Positions 34,166-42,583 of a DNA stretch of 62,510 bases are shown one piece after another. Both the position numbers and the translations under genes were made by a program. The notes beneath the pieces were generated by a model. It had not been told where the DNA came from. It worked only from the letters and a program-made list of their open reading frames with translations, and did not search any database. Numbering within the stretch: the stretch's first letter is position 1; each line of letters opens with the position of its first letter. Origin of the DNA: a virus; IMG/VR virus record IMGVR_UViG_3300035698_030975, positions 1 through 62,510 of that record; one strand, written 5' to 3'.

Positions 34166-35485
34166 TTATGATGTAAATCCAAAAAAGTATCTATATGTAT
34201 CTGGAGAAACTGCTCCTTGATATGTTGAACGAGAACTTGCTACTCCAAGAAAGATTGGAGCCCCACCAACATCACAAGAATTATTGGCTGCAAGGCTAAA
34301 ATCACCATTTGTCGGATCAATAAATTGAGGATCATATGTTGTATCATGCAGACCAACTGCAACATTTACTCTATCTGTGCTATTGTTATGAAAATTATTA
34401 TAATCATAATAACATGTTGGATAATCGGCAGTGGTTTGTAATCCTGTTCCACAAGTATCAATAATATTATTTTCAATTTGAACAAAAGTATACGCCCCAC
34501 TTACAGAAATACCAACCAAACAGTCATAACATATACATCCCCTAATCATTTTTCCTGCTGTCCCGCCATAAATCCCAATAGAAGAACAATTATCAACAAT
34601 ACAATCTATCGCATGATGTCCACTTGAATAATAAAAATAAATTCCATATTTACAATCATAACAATAGCATCGCAAAGCCAAACTATTAGAGCCGTTATAA
34701 TAAAATTTAATGGCATGTCCATTAGCTGCTGTTGCTTTACAATCAATATATGCTGCTCCTACTCGGCCAGCGGCAGCAATGCGATTTATTGTGCCTGAAG
34801 TGTTGTTAAATTCACACTCCCAATAAGTAGACACATCTCCTGAATTAGTACCTGATGCGTGAGTGCCAGTAAACGAAATATATTTGCGAATCTGATAATC
34901 GTCTGCATAACTATGTCCAAATTGATAAGCAGCAAAATTGATTAGAGGTTGATTTCCACTGCCAATCCCAGGAGCATCTCCACGAGTTGTGTTGTATCCT
35001 TCAATATCTACTGGTTGTGTATTTGAACCACTAGCACTGGCTCCAGAAATATTTTCTGTAAAATTATAGGTGCCTCCTTTAATCCAAACTTTATGTCCGA
35101 TAGTAAGAGTTATCCACCAAGCATTAGTGAAACCTCCTACACATCCGCCCACATTACCAGTCACGCCACTCTTGGTTGCGCCTGCCGTGCGATCAATTAC
35201 CACTGTATTGGTGTTAGTGTAAGTAATAATCTCATACCAACCATCGGTAACGCCACCACCAGTTAAATAAATACCACTACCTGCCATAGCAGCAGTAAAA
35301 CCACCTGTTACCGATCCGACACCTGTCCCTGCTCCATCCGTTGTAATGTCAGAAAGAGAAAGCTGCGCAGCAGCTTGTTGAGAATAATCTACAGACGTAC
35401 CAGGATCTCTATCATAAAAAAATCCACCATTGGTATTGTCACCAGTAGTCCTCATCTCCCAAACTGTACCAGCCTGTAAAGCCAT
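34166..35485 (-). CDS. Beta-helix tailspike paralogue 2
   Basis: A 439-residue member of the same cassette. It shares the anchoring domain with its neighbours, then diverges into its own Cys/Tyr-rich beta-helix (G-I-Y-F-Y-Y-S-S-G-H-H-A-I-D-C-I). Many Cys residues recur about every 22 residues, as expected for stacked coils. It probably recognises a different receptor from copies 1 and 3. Confidence 0.7.
   Translation of the reverse strand: MALQAGTVWEMRTTGDNTNGGFFYDRDPGTSVDYSQQAAAQLSLSDITTDGAGTGVGSVTGGFTAAMAGSGIYLTGGGVTDGWYEIITYTNTNTVVIDRTAGATKSGVTGNVGGCVGGFTNAWWITLTIGHKVWIKGGTYNFTENISGASASGSNTQPVDIEGYNTTRGDAPGIGSGNQPLINFAAYQFGHSYADDYQIRKYISFTGTHASGTNSGDVSTYWECEFNNTSGTINRIAAAGRVGAAYIDCKATAANGHAIKFYYNGSNSLALRCYCYDCKYGIYFYYSSGHHAIDCIVDNCSSIGIYGGTAGKMIRGCICYDCLVGISVSGAYTFVQIENNIIDTCGTGLQTTADYPTCYYDYNNFHNNSTDRVNVAVGLHDTTYDPQFIDPTNGDFSLAANNSCDVGGAPIFLGVASSRSTYQGAVSPDTYRYFFGFTS
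35255..35485 (-). repeat. 231-bp direct repeat, copy B
   Basis: Second copy at the start of tailspike paralogue 2; slightly more diverged than copies A and C. Confidence 0.8.
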
Positions 35486-35495
35486 TTTTGCTCCT

Positions 35496-36791
35496 TTAAG
35501 TTATTTGTAATCCCAATAATTGAATGGTTTCTATTGGAGGGGCTAATCCTTGATGGGTTGTTACTACCGTCGCTACCCCTAGCGTTATTGGCATGCCTTG
35601 CGTCAGACAAGCCGAGCCAGCGGTTATTGTAAAATCGTCAGTAGCAGCATCAACAAAATCTGGGTCGGTTGCGGTTGCATTCGCGCCCTTGGTTACGTTG
35701 CTCACATCGGTGGTGTTGCCATGGTAGTTATTGTAATCGTTTATAATACTGACAGTACTCGCCGTGGCTGCGAGACCCGTTGTGCAGGAATCAAACAAAC
35801 AATTAAAAATGACTGGAGTCGCTTGAGTATCAACAAATACACCAGTGCCACAATTATAAAACACGCATTGTTTCATATGTACTGGATGGTCAGCCCAAAC
35901 ACCATAACGACTGCAATTAGATGCAATACAACAACTTAAAACCGACACATCTGTTTTCTGTTGAAAATAAAAACCATCATAAGAATCGTGGACGTAACAG
36001 TATGACAACTGGTTGGCTTCTTGACTTATCCAAATAGCTTTCCCGTTCGTGGAATTTGCCTCACAATTGTCTATACGGTCGTGACCGGGCATCATCAAAG
36101 CTGTTCTATATGCCGTTGCCGAAGTATTGGAAAATTTACAATTGGTGGCGTAATGTAAACTTGTGTACCAATCGAACCCATTTGTATGAGTAGAAGTCGT
36201 ACGGATATTATAAAACCACCAGCCAGGACGAAACTGTAAAATATAAGCCCCTGAATTTATAAGAGGTCTATCGTCGTCGTTGCATGTATCATCCCGTGCT
36301 GAAGTATAGCCATAGGTTAGTATGTAAGGATTGGTCCCCGACACTATCACGTCAATATTTGCCGTGGTGGTGTAGGTTCCTGATTTCATCCAGATTGTAT
36401 TGCCACTAACGCACGCCGAATAAAAAGCGAGCGACGGAACCGCTACGCACCCACCGATATTCCCCGTTACGCTAGTTTTACTTGCACCTGCCGTGCGGTC
36501 AATTACCACTGTATTAGTGTCGGTGTAGGTGACGATTTCATACCATGATGCCGTTGCACTACCACCGGTTAAATAAATACCATTGCCAGCCATCGCGGCA
36601 GTGAATCCGCCTGTTACTGACGTTAGTGTTGTCCCAGCCCCATCGGTTGCAATATCGGAAAGAGAAAGCTGGGCAGCAGCTTGTTGAGAATAATCTACAG
36701 ATGTACCGGGATCTCTATCATAAAAAAATCCACCATTGGTGTTGTCACCAGTAGTCCTCATCTCCCAAACTGTATCAGCATGTAAAGCCAC
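35496..36791 (-). CDS. Beta-helix tailspike paralogue 3
   Basis: A 431-residue member, first in the transcription order. The first ~80 residues match paralogue 1 almost exactly at the DNA level, and the distal beta-helix is again different. The gene begins at the last base of the 36791-37462 gene's stop region, so it is translationally linked to it. Confidence 0.7.
   Translation of the reverse strand: MALHADTVWEMRTTGDNTNGGFFYDRDPGTSVDYSQQAAAQLSLSDIATDGAGTTLTSVTGGFTAAMAGNGIYLTGGSATASWYEIVTYTDTNTVVIDRTAGASKTSVTGNIGGCVAVPSLAFYSACVSGNTIWMKSGTYTTTANIDVIVSGTNPYILTYGYTSARDDTCNDDDRPLINSGAYILQFRPGWWFYNIRTTSTHTNGFDWYTSLHYATNCKFSNTSATAYRTALMMPGHDRIDNCEANSTNGKAIWISQEANQLSYCYVHDSYDGFYFQQKTDVSVLSCCIASNCSRYGVWADHPVHMKQCVFYNCGTGVFVDTQATPVIFNCLFDSCTTGLAATASTVSIINDYNNYHGNTTDVSNVTKGANATATDPDFVDAATDDFTITAGSACLTQGMPITLGVATVVTTHQGLAPPIETIQLLGLQIT
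36561..36791 (-). repeat. 231-bp direct repeat, copy C
   Basis: Third copy, at the start of tailspike paralogue 3, almost identical to copy A. Confidence 0.85.
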
Positions 36792-37462
36792 TATTTAATC
36801 TCCTCAATTGACACTTTAGGTCTAACATCCATTTTCTTTTCGCCACGAATCAACCATGCTTTTCCGCGCACTTTTACTGTTTTGCCATCATTAGAAATAA
36901 CTTCTGGAACTTCTTTAAACCAAGCTCCTTTATTTTTAAGTGGCTTATTTCCTTTTTGTGTTTCTGCTTCCCAGTCTTCTTTTTTAAGTATTTCGTATTC
37001 TGCCACACTCATTTCTTCTTCCATAGTGTGCTTAAGAGGAATATCTTTAGGATGAATACTTCTGCCTTCTTCTTCAAATTTCTTTTTATCTAGGGGCTCT
37101 ACTGGTTTATGATTTTTATCTACAAACCAATCAAATCCACCATCTGCCGTGTCGTCTTTTTTTGGATTTGCTTTTGGAGTAGGAGGTTGTACTTTGATTC
37201 GTTTATTACAACAGCCTTTTCCTATAGTATTGCTTGATGAAACAAATACATTGTCTAAGTTGCATCTTTTAAATTCAACATCTTTCATGCTATTGGGAAA
37301 GATGTGACTATCAGGTTTATCTTCTTGATAAAAGCAACAATTTTTTATTTTTTTTCCATTAAACAACTTTGCTGGCCATTCTTCAAAGGACATACCGGTG
37401 CAGTCCAGACCATTACCACTAGTCATTTTTTCAATCATCATAACTTGTTCAGCTTCAGTCAT
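36791..37462 (-). CDS. Hypothetical protein heading the tailspike cassette
   Basis: A 223-residue protein. The first ~85 residues contain short C-x-F/M strands (L-D-C-T-G-M-S-F, K-N-C-C-F, F-K-R-C-N-L-D-N-V-F-V) like a short pentapeptide-repeat region. A Pro/Lys/Asp-rich linker and a small C-terminal beta part follow. It overlaps tailspike 3 by one base. A role in spike assembly is possible but not shown. Confidence 0.45.
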   Translation of the reverse strand: MTEAEQVMMIEKMTSGNGLDCTGMSFEEWPAKLFNGKKIKNCCFYQEDKPDSHIFPNSMKDVEFKRCNLDNVFVSSSNTIGKGCCNKRIKVQPPTPKANPKKDDTADGGFDWFVDKNHKPVEPLDKKKFEEEGRSIHPKDIPLKHTMEEEMSVAEYEILKKEDWEAETQKGNKPLKNKGAWFKEVPEVISNDGKTVKVRGKAWLIRGEKKMDVRPKVSIEEIK

Positions 37463-37559
37463 TGTTTTCCTCTTAGAATAGATGCCATACTATGTATGAT
37501 GATAAATAAGTAAAAATGGCATTGAGATTACAGATAGCTTGTGTTAAAATCTCAAAAGA

Positions 37560-37992
37560 ATGAGAAAAATCTACTATTCCCAACCTGAAATAGATGAGAT
37601 GATTAATAATCTCATCTTTCAAATAAAAGCTAGTGGACGATCTTTTTGGGGGTGTTGTTGGAATCGCCAATGGCGGACTCAATATCAGCCACAAAGTAGC
37701 CACTGCTTTAAACATTAATCATCATTCCATCAGAATAAGTTTCTACGAAGGCTCTAAAAAACAGAACAAAGCCATTGTGGAAGATGAAAATCCACTTATT
37801 TCTATAAAAAATTATTTAATTGTAGATGATCTTGTGGATACCGGTGGAACTTTGCGATTTTTCAACGATCTCTATAAAGCCAATAATGCAATCGCCGTTT
37901 TGTTTTGGAAAAAAGGATCTATCCCTGAACCAGAATTTTATATAGCGGAAAAACCACCCGAATGGATAGTTTTTCCTTGGGAAAAAGAATGA
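37560..37992 (+). pseudogene. Phosphoribosyltransferase with frameshift in a homopolymer
   Basis: Purine-type phosphoribosyltransferase of about 144 residues in two frames. The first frame (ATG 37560) gives K-I-Y-Y-S-Q-P-E-I-D-E-M-I, and the second (from 37633) gives G-V-V-G-I-A-N-G-G-L and the PRPP motif Y-L-I-V-D-D-L-V-D-T-G-G-T. They join without a break if one base is removed from TTTTTGGGGG (37643-37652). This may be a real mutation, a sequencing error or a +1 shift. It is followed, with an ATGA overlap, by GMP reductase, which suggests purine salvage. Confidence 0.7.
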
Positions 37993-38990
37993 ATATTATA
38001 GAAGAGAAAAAATTAGACTTTGATGATGTGACAATTAGACCCAGACCAACTGAGCTAAGTAGTCGTTCAGAAGTAAATTTAAATGTTTCTTATGTGTGTA
38101 AACACAGTCAATCTTTAATTACGGGCGTTCCTGTAATTGTTGCGAATATGAGTTGTGTAGCCACAATTCCTATGGCAACTGCTCTTTATCCGTATCGCTT
38201 TTTTGTAGCTTTGCACAAATTCATTAATGTTGATGTGTTGGTGAAGTTTTTCAAAAAAGAAGAAAGTAAATATAGTTTTTACACATTAGGAATGTCGGAT
38301 GGAGATTTTGAAAAATTACAATTCGCATCCAATCAATGTAATATAAACAAAATTTGTTTAGATACAGCAAATGGCTATATGTATAATTTTCTAGACAAAA
38401 TAAAAGTATTGAGAGAGTTGTATCCTAGAAGTATAATTTTGGCCGGAAACGTAGCAACGCCTGAAGGAGTAGAAAATATAATAAAAGCAGGAGCAGATAT
38501 AGCAAAGTGTGGAATTGCTAACGGCTCATTTTGTGATACTAAAAATAAAGCGGGAATCGGTTGCAAACAATTTTCTGTTGCAGCAGAATGTGGTCGTGCC
38601 GCTAACGAATTAAATGCTTTGTGTTGCTCTGATGGAGGATGTAGATCGCCAGCAGATATTTGCAAGGCACTGGGATCAGGGAGTCATTTTGCTATGTCAG
38701 GGAGTATGTTTGCGAGTTACAAACAATGCGAGTCCGAATGGAAGTGCGATGCCGATGGCAACAAACTAAAAATGCTAATGTATGGAATGTCATCTAAAAT
38801 AGCCAATGAAAAATATTGTGGCGGTCTAAAAGGATATAGAGCATCTGAAGGGAAGGATGGTTGGGTTGACTATAAAGGTGATGTGAAAAATTTAGCCATA
38901 GACATACGAGGAAGCATGGCAAGTTGTTGCACATACACAAACACAAAAAATTTAGAGAATCTTTGGAAAAATTGTGAATTTTTTATCTAG
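37989..38990 (+). CDS. guaC: GMP reductase (IMPDH/GMPR family)
   Basis: Converts GMP to IMP with NADPH. The 333-residue barrel protein has D-F-D-D-V-T-I-R-P at the start, I-L-A-G-N-V-A-T-P-E-G and the catalytic Cys loop K-C-G-I-A-N-G-S-F-C, then C-S-D-G-G-C-R-S and a flap Y-R-A-S-E-G-K. The loop differs from the usual G-P-G-S-x-C-T-T-R form, so IMPDH-like variants should be kept in mind. The start overlaps the phosphoribosyltransferase stop (ATGA). It would rebalance purine pools for DNA synthesis. Confidence 0.82.
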   Translation: MNIIEEKKLDFDDVTIRPRPTELSSRSEVNLNVSYVCKHSQSLITGVPVIVANMSCVATIPMATALYPYRFFVALHKFINVDVLVKFFKKEESKYSFYTLGMSDGDFEKLQFASNQCNINKICLDTANGYMYNFLDKIKVLRELYPRSIILAGNVATPEGVENIIKAGADIAKCGIANGSFCDTKNKAGIGCKQFSVAAECGRAANELNALCCSDGGCRSPADICKALGSGSHFAMSGSMFASYKQCESEWKCDADGNKLKMLMYGMSSKIANEKYCGGLKGYRASEGKDGWVDYKGDVKNLAIDIRGSMASCCTYTNTKNLENLWKNCEFFI

Positions 38991-38998
38991 GAGTAGAA

Positions 38999-39217
38999 AT
39001 GCCTGTTCATCGAAAAACATTTAAAGAATCAGATTTAATACAAATTAAATACGATAATCCAGTTGTTATAAATAGCGGTGGTCCCATAATGGAAATAGAG
39101 ACGATAGAAGATGGTCGAGCTTTATGTAAATGGCGCGATGGAAATAAAATAGCTAGAGCTACTTTTCCAATTGTCTGCTTATCTAGACTGGTTCCTCTAA
39201 TCGACAGCAAAATCTAA
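38999..39217 (+). CDS. DUF2158/YodC-like small protein
   Basis: A 72-residue protein matching the DUF2158 pattern: I-N-S-G-G-P-I-M-E-I-E, then L-C-K-W-R-D-G and F-P-x-x-x-L-x-x-L. GGAG lies 5 nt before the ATG. It is 8 bases after GMP reductase. The family is widespread and uncharacterised. Confidence 0.65.
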   Translation: MPVHRKTFKESDLIQIKYDNPVVINSGGPIMEIETIEDGRALCKWRDGNKIARATFPIVCLSRLVPLIDSKI

Positions 39218-39661
39218 AGTAAGCTCGTTCCAATCAACATCCTTCAGATCCACATCTCTGGTGTGGAATCTAATAAGTTCTTTTCTTTTCTCTGGCATAT
39301 GGCAAAAAATAGCCATTTTTTTGGGTCCATGTTTGCCTTTAGAAAGTTCTCTAAATACTGCGGTAGTAGTGGCACTATTTTTGGCCCACAAAGCTATTGC
39401 CCAAGTATCCCAATTCGTCCACCCTTCATACTCTCCTTTTGGTTTTGGATCAGGCTTATCCGGGACGCCAAACCACATATCATCATCAGGCGATGAAGAT
39501 GGATCATGTCGGAATTGTGCATTTCTTTTGCGTAAAGGGTCATATGGCTTTCGTTGAGGATCGGCAAATGGACCTTGAGACTGTTTTCCTCGCCAACCCG
39601 TAACAAAATCGCTATAATCTCCGGCGATTTCGTTCAACCAATCTTTAAATTCAAATCTCAT
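39197..39661 (-). CDS. Hypothetical protein with capsid-targeting-like N-terminus
   Basis: A 154-residue protein starting M-R-F-E-F-K-D-W-L-N-E, similar to T4 internal-protein leaders and containing an L-x-E site. The C-terminal half has G-W-T-N-W-D-T-W-A-I-A-L-W, a motif seen in small phage proteins of unknown function. It converges on the DUF2158 gene with a 21-base overlap. Confidence 0.5.
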   Translation of the reverse strand: MRFEFKDWLNEIAGDYSDFVTGWRGKQSQGPFADPQRKPYDPLRKRNAQFRHDPSSSPDDDMWFGVPDKPDPKPKGEYEGWTNWDTWAIALWAKNSATTTAVFRELSKGKHGPKKMAIFCHMPEKRKELIRFHTRDVDLKDVDWNELTLDFAVD

Positions 39662-39675
39662 AAAATTATATATGT

Positions 39676-40410
39676 TTAAATGATAATTATCCTGCCATCT
39701 TTTTTGCGCTTCTCCTTCCTTTCTTGTATGGCTGCGAATAGAACTTGATGTTGAGAATCATTGCTTGTTCTTAAATCTTTAACGAGATCTGGAAAATTCT
39801 CATTTTTAAATGCGAGAACATTAGTATCATATATGCCCCATTCATATCCTAAATTTTCCAAATATTCGCAAATACCTGCTGTCAGTTCAGAATGAACAGA
39901 TTTAAAGTAAATTAATGGAAAATGCCTGCGGATAGTTATGTCGCCGCCTCGAATTACATCCCATTCCATTCCTAGAACATCCATTTTTAACAAACGCAAT
40001 TTGTTTAAATTCAAATCATCAATTCGCATAGTGGTCACAGGCACAGGAGTTGGTGTAGTCGTGGGGTGAACCAATCCGTAATTTTGAGTCTTGGTATAAT
40101 CTATTTTTGGCATGTATGCTTTTTGACCAGAGACAACATATGCCGCGTGTGGAAACGCTTGAATTGTTTCGTGTAGATTGTTGAGAACCACATTTCCACA
40201 AAGAGCATAATAAATTGCTCTTTGGCATTCAAACGCAAAAACCTTCCCAGACCCAACCTTTTTAGCTAAAGGAATGGTTGTATCCCCAACATAAGCCCCT
40301 ACATCTATCACATAATCCCCTTCTTTAACCAAATTTGTCAGAAATTCAATTTCTGAACTTTCTGCCGTGTCGTGAACAGGAGAAATTATAGATTTTTTAA
40401 GTTCAAACAT
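39676..40410 (-). CDS. FkbM-family methyltransferase
   Basis: SAM-dependent methyltransferase of 244 residues. It has motif I V-I-D-V-G-A-Y-V-G-D-T-T, then K-V-F-A-F-E-C and the FkbM C-terminal signature L-L-K-M-D-V-L-G-M-E-W-D-V-I-R-G. Members usually O-methylate sugars, so it may modify phage-made or host surface glycans together with the glycosyltransferases at 4066 and 55092. Confidence 0.8.
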   Translation of the reverse strand: MFELKKSIISPVHDTAESSEIEFLTNLVKEGDYVIDVGAYVGDTTIPLAKKVGSGKVFAFECQRAIYYALCGNVVLNNLHETIQAFPHAAYVVSGQKAYMPKIDYTKTQNYGLVHPTTTPTPVPVTTMRIDDLNLNKLRLLKMDVLGMEWDVIRGGDITIRRHFPLIYFKSVHSELTAGICEYLENLGYEWGIYDTNVLAFKNENFPDLVKDLRTSNDSQHQVLFAAIQERKEKRKKDGRIIII

Positions 40411-40454
40411 ACTTTAATCTAGTTTGCCTACCGGCAATTAACTATATTATTAGT

Positions 40455-41228
40455 ATGAAACAAAAAATCATATGTGGTGATTGTATTGAAGAAATGCAAA
40501 AAATGCAGGACAACAGTATAGATGTTGCCTGTACTAGTCCTGTTTATAATCTCGGAATAGTTTATAAATCTTATCAAGATAATCTTCCACGCCAAAAATA
40601 TCTTAAATGGTTGGGTAAAGTTTTTGACGAAATTAAACGTCTTCTTAAAGATGATGGATCTTTTTTTCTCAATGTGGGATTCACCAACTCTCAACCATGG
40701 ATCGCACTAGATGTTGCTAATCAAGCAAGAGAGCTTTTTGTTCTTCAAAACAACATCTGTTGGGTTAAATCAATTTCAATTAATGAAACAAGTCATGGAC
40801 ACTTCAAGCCAATTAATTCAAAACGATACATACATGGAAATTGGGAGCATATTTTCCACTTTACACATCGGGGAGATGTGAAATTAGATCGACTCTCAAT
40901 AGGAGTTCCCTATCAAGATAAATCTAATATTAAAAGATGGAAACACACCGAGGGAGGAGATCTTCGATGTGGGGGAAATACTTGGTATATTCCTTATTCG
41001 ACAGTTCAGGCTAGAACCGAAAAAGGGAACCACCCAGCAGTATTTCCGGTAGAATTACCAGAAAAGTGTTTGCGGCTTCATGGTGTGCGCAAAAAAATGT
41101 GCGTTTTAGATATGTTTTCGGGAGTTGGAAGCACCTTACAAGCGTGCCAAAAATTAGATGTCGCAGGAATAGGAATTGATATAGATGAGAGTTATTGCGA
41201 AGAGGCTAGAAAAAGATTAAATCTTTGA
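40455..41228 (+). CDS. DNA methyltransferase (N4/N6, beta-type order)
   Basis: A 257-residue amino-methyltransferase with the catalytic motif T-S-P-V-Y-N (residues 27-32, SPPY-like) near the N-terminus and the SAM motif D-M-F-S-G-V-G-S-T near 216, followed by G-I-D-I-D. This order and the Ser-Pro start suggest cytosine-N4 or adenine-N6 methylation. No partner restriction gene is adjacent, so it probably protects phage DNA. Confidence 0.85.
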   Translation: MKQKIICGDCIEEMQKMQDNSIDVACTSPVYNLGIVYKSYQDNLPRQKYLKWLGKVFDEIKRLLKDDGSFFLNVGFTNSQPWIALDVANQARELFVLQNNICWVKSISINETSHGHFKPINSKRYIHGNWEHIFHFTHRGDVKLDRLSIGVPYQDKSNIKRWKHTEGGDLRCGGNTWYIPYSTVQARTEKGNHPAVFPVELPEKCLRLHGVRKKMCVLDMFSGVGSTLQACQKLDVAGIGIDIDESYCEEARKRLNL

Positions 41229-41534
41229 GTCTTCTATTTTATAAGTTGTCTTTTTCTTCTTCGTGACCTTGGTAATTTTCAACTCTACTTCATCTTTTTC
41301 TTCCAACAAATTCTTGATTTCAGCAAATTTAGCTAATTCTTCAGTGAGCTTGCCAATCTCTTTATTTTTCTTGTGAATATCTTTGGCTTGACGAAGTGTT
41401 TGTCCCAACAGATCTTTAATTACACCTTGAGGATTTTTAAAACAGCGCTCGTCAAAAGGATTGACAGCGGGTTTGATTTCTTCAGAAACCAGTTTTTCTG
41501 AAAACGAAGCAACTAATTCGTCAATTTCATTCAT
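41217..41534 (-). CDS. Small coiled-coil protein, leaderless
   Basis: A 105-residue helical protein with a basic tail (K-K-K-K-T-T-Y). The ATG at 41534 lies 6 nt from a perfect -10, so the mRNA would begin at the start codon. It converges on the methyltransferase gene with a 12-base overlap. No family was recognised. Confidence 0.5.
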   Translation of the reverse strand: MNEIDELVASFSEKLVSEEIKPAVNPFDERCFKNPQGVIKDLLGQTLRQAKDIHKKNKEIGKLTEELAKFAEIKNLLEEKDEVELKITKVTKKKKTTYKIEDSKI

Positions 41535-41540
41535 GCTTTC

Positions 41541-41568
41541 ATTATAAAACATGAATTTTGGTTGTCAA
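41541..41568 (-). promoter_or_regulatory. Consensus sigma-70 promoter, leaderless transcript
   Basis: On the minus strand TTGACA (41563-41568), a 16-bp spacer and TATAAT (41541-41546) lie immediately before the ATG at 41534. The predicted +1 coincides with the A of ATG. Confidence 0.75.
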
Positions 41569-41570
41569 GA

Positions 41571-42500
41571 TTAAAGCACACCTTTTGTTTTTGTTGGCAC
41601 AGCATTCTGTGGATAAGGAATATACCTATCGCCGTGATCTTCTGGTCCGTCTGGACCAACAATTGGAATTAAATTCGCCCAGTCAGCCCATCCAAAAATT
41701 GGTTCATCAGGAGATTTTGCGTATAGCAATCTGCCACGATTCCCTAAACCATCGAGAAAAGATGCGAGTTCTTTGGCTACAATTATTTCGTCTTGATTAG
41801 GGTCAATTTTCTTACTTCCAGATGCTAATGCCGAAAGCAATTGTTTTAAAATAGGATTTTGATCGCCCCAATAACTGGAGTGTTCTGCGTCAGAACTAGC
41901 CAACATAGAAAAAACCTCTTGCTGTTTTTTATTCATTTCTCCAATTTTAGGAAGACCAGCAGCCGCATAACAACTTGATTGCCACCATAATGTTTCTTGA
42001 TTGTTTTCCTCGGCTGCCTCTGCAAAAGCCTTTCCAAGAACTATTCTAGAACCAAGTATTTGCATGTAGCCTTCTGAACTGCCATGCCCCGTAGTGTAAA
42101 TAATAAGCGTATCCCCTTCCTCTGCATCTACTTTCATTTGCTTGCTGACAAACTTTTTTAATCCATCAATAGTAACTCGTGTGTAAACAAGACCAACTTG
42201 CCCATCTGTATCAACATGATAATTACCGATGTCTTGAATTCGCAATCCCTGTGATGCTGCAAGGTTTGCAATGTCTATCATTGCTTGCCCTTCTTCATTA
42301 GCAACACCCTCTCGACAATGCTTTAAGACCAATAATCTAATTACAAGTCTATCATTTAATCTTACTTTGCCAATGTAATGCTCCCTAACCCGTGGTGTCT
42401 CTACATAAAAAGTGGGCGCCTTCATTTCTGTAATAAAAATAACGCCAATAATTAACAAAGTAATAATAAAACCGCCTAATGAGTAAATAAAACGTGACAT
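41571..42500 (-). CDS. Membrane-anchored caspase-like (clan CD) cysteine protease candidate
   Basis: A 309-residue protein with one N-terminal transmembrane helix (about 7-25) and a soluble domain. The domain shows the clan CD dyad layout: a hydrophobic strand followed by His-Gly (L-I-I-Y-T-T-G-H139-G-S), and about 38 residues later a strand ending in Cys (L-W-W-Q-S-S-C177-Y-A-A). This matches C13/C14 families (H-G ... Q/E-x-C), but with one extra residue before the Cys. Substrate and orientation are unknown. It could act in lysis control, defence or virion maturation. Confidence 0.55.
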   Translation of the reverse strand: MSRFIYSLGGFIITLLIIGVIFITEMKAPTFYVETPRVREHYIGKVRLNDRLVIRLLVLKHCREGVANEEGQAMIDIANLAASQGLRIQDIGNYHVDTDGQVGLVYTRVTIDGLKKFVSKQMKVDAEEGDTLIIYTTGHGSSEGYMQILGSRIVLGKAFAEAAEENNQETLWWQSSCYAAAGLPKIGEMNKKQQEVFSMLASSDAEHSSYWGDQNPILKQLLSALASGSKKIDPNQDEIIVAKELASFLDGLGNRGRLLYAKSPDEPIFGWADWANLIPIVGPDGPEDHGDRYIPYPQNAVPTKTKGVL

Positions 42501-42536
42501 TTTGTCCTCCTGTCTTATTTACTCCTCTCAAGTAAT

Positions 42537-42568
42537 AAAAAACCCCACTTCCGCGAAGCGGAAGTGGG
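42537..42568 (-). terminator. Rho-independent terminator (minus strand)
   Basis: An 11-bp stem, CCCACTTCCGC with GCGGAAGTGGG, has a 3-nt loop; six T residues follow on the minus strand. It ends the homing endonuclease gene and separates it from the protease-like gene. Confidence 0.9.
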
Positions 42569-42583
42569 CTTTAATCCAACTCT

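Noticed and set aside
32825-36791. Diversity-generating retroelement acting on the tailspikes
   Set aside because: No reverse transcriptase, template repeat or adenine-biased variable region was seen; simple duplication and recombination explain the pattern.
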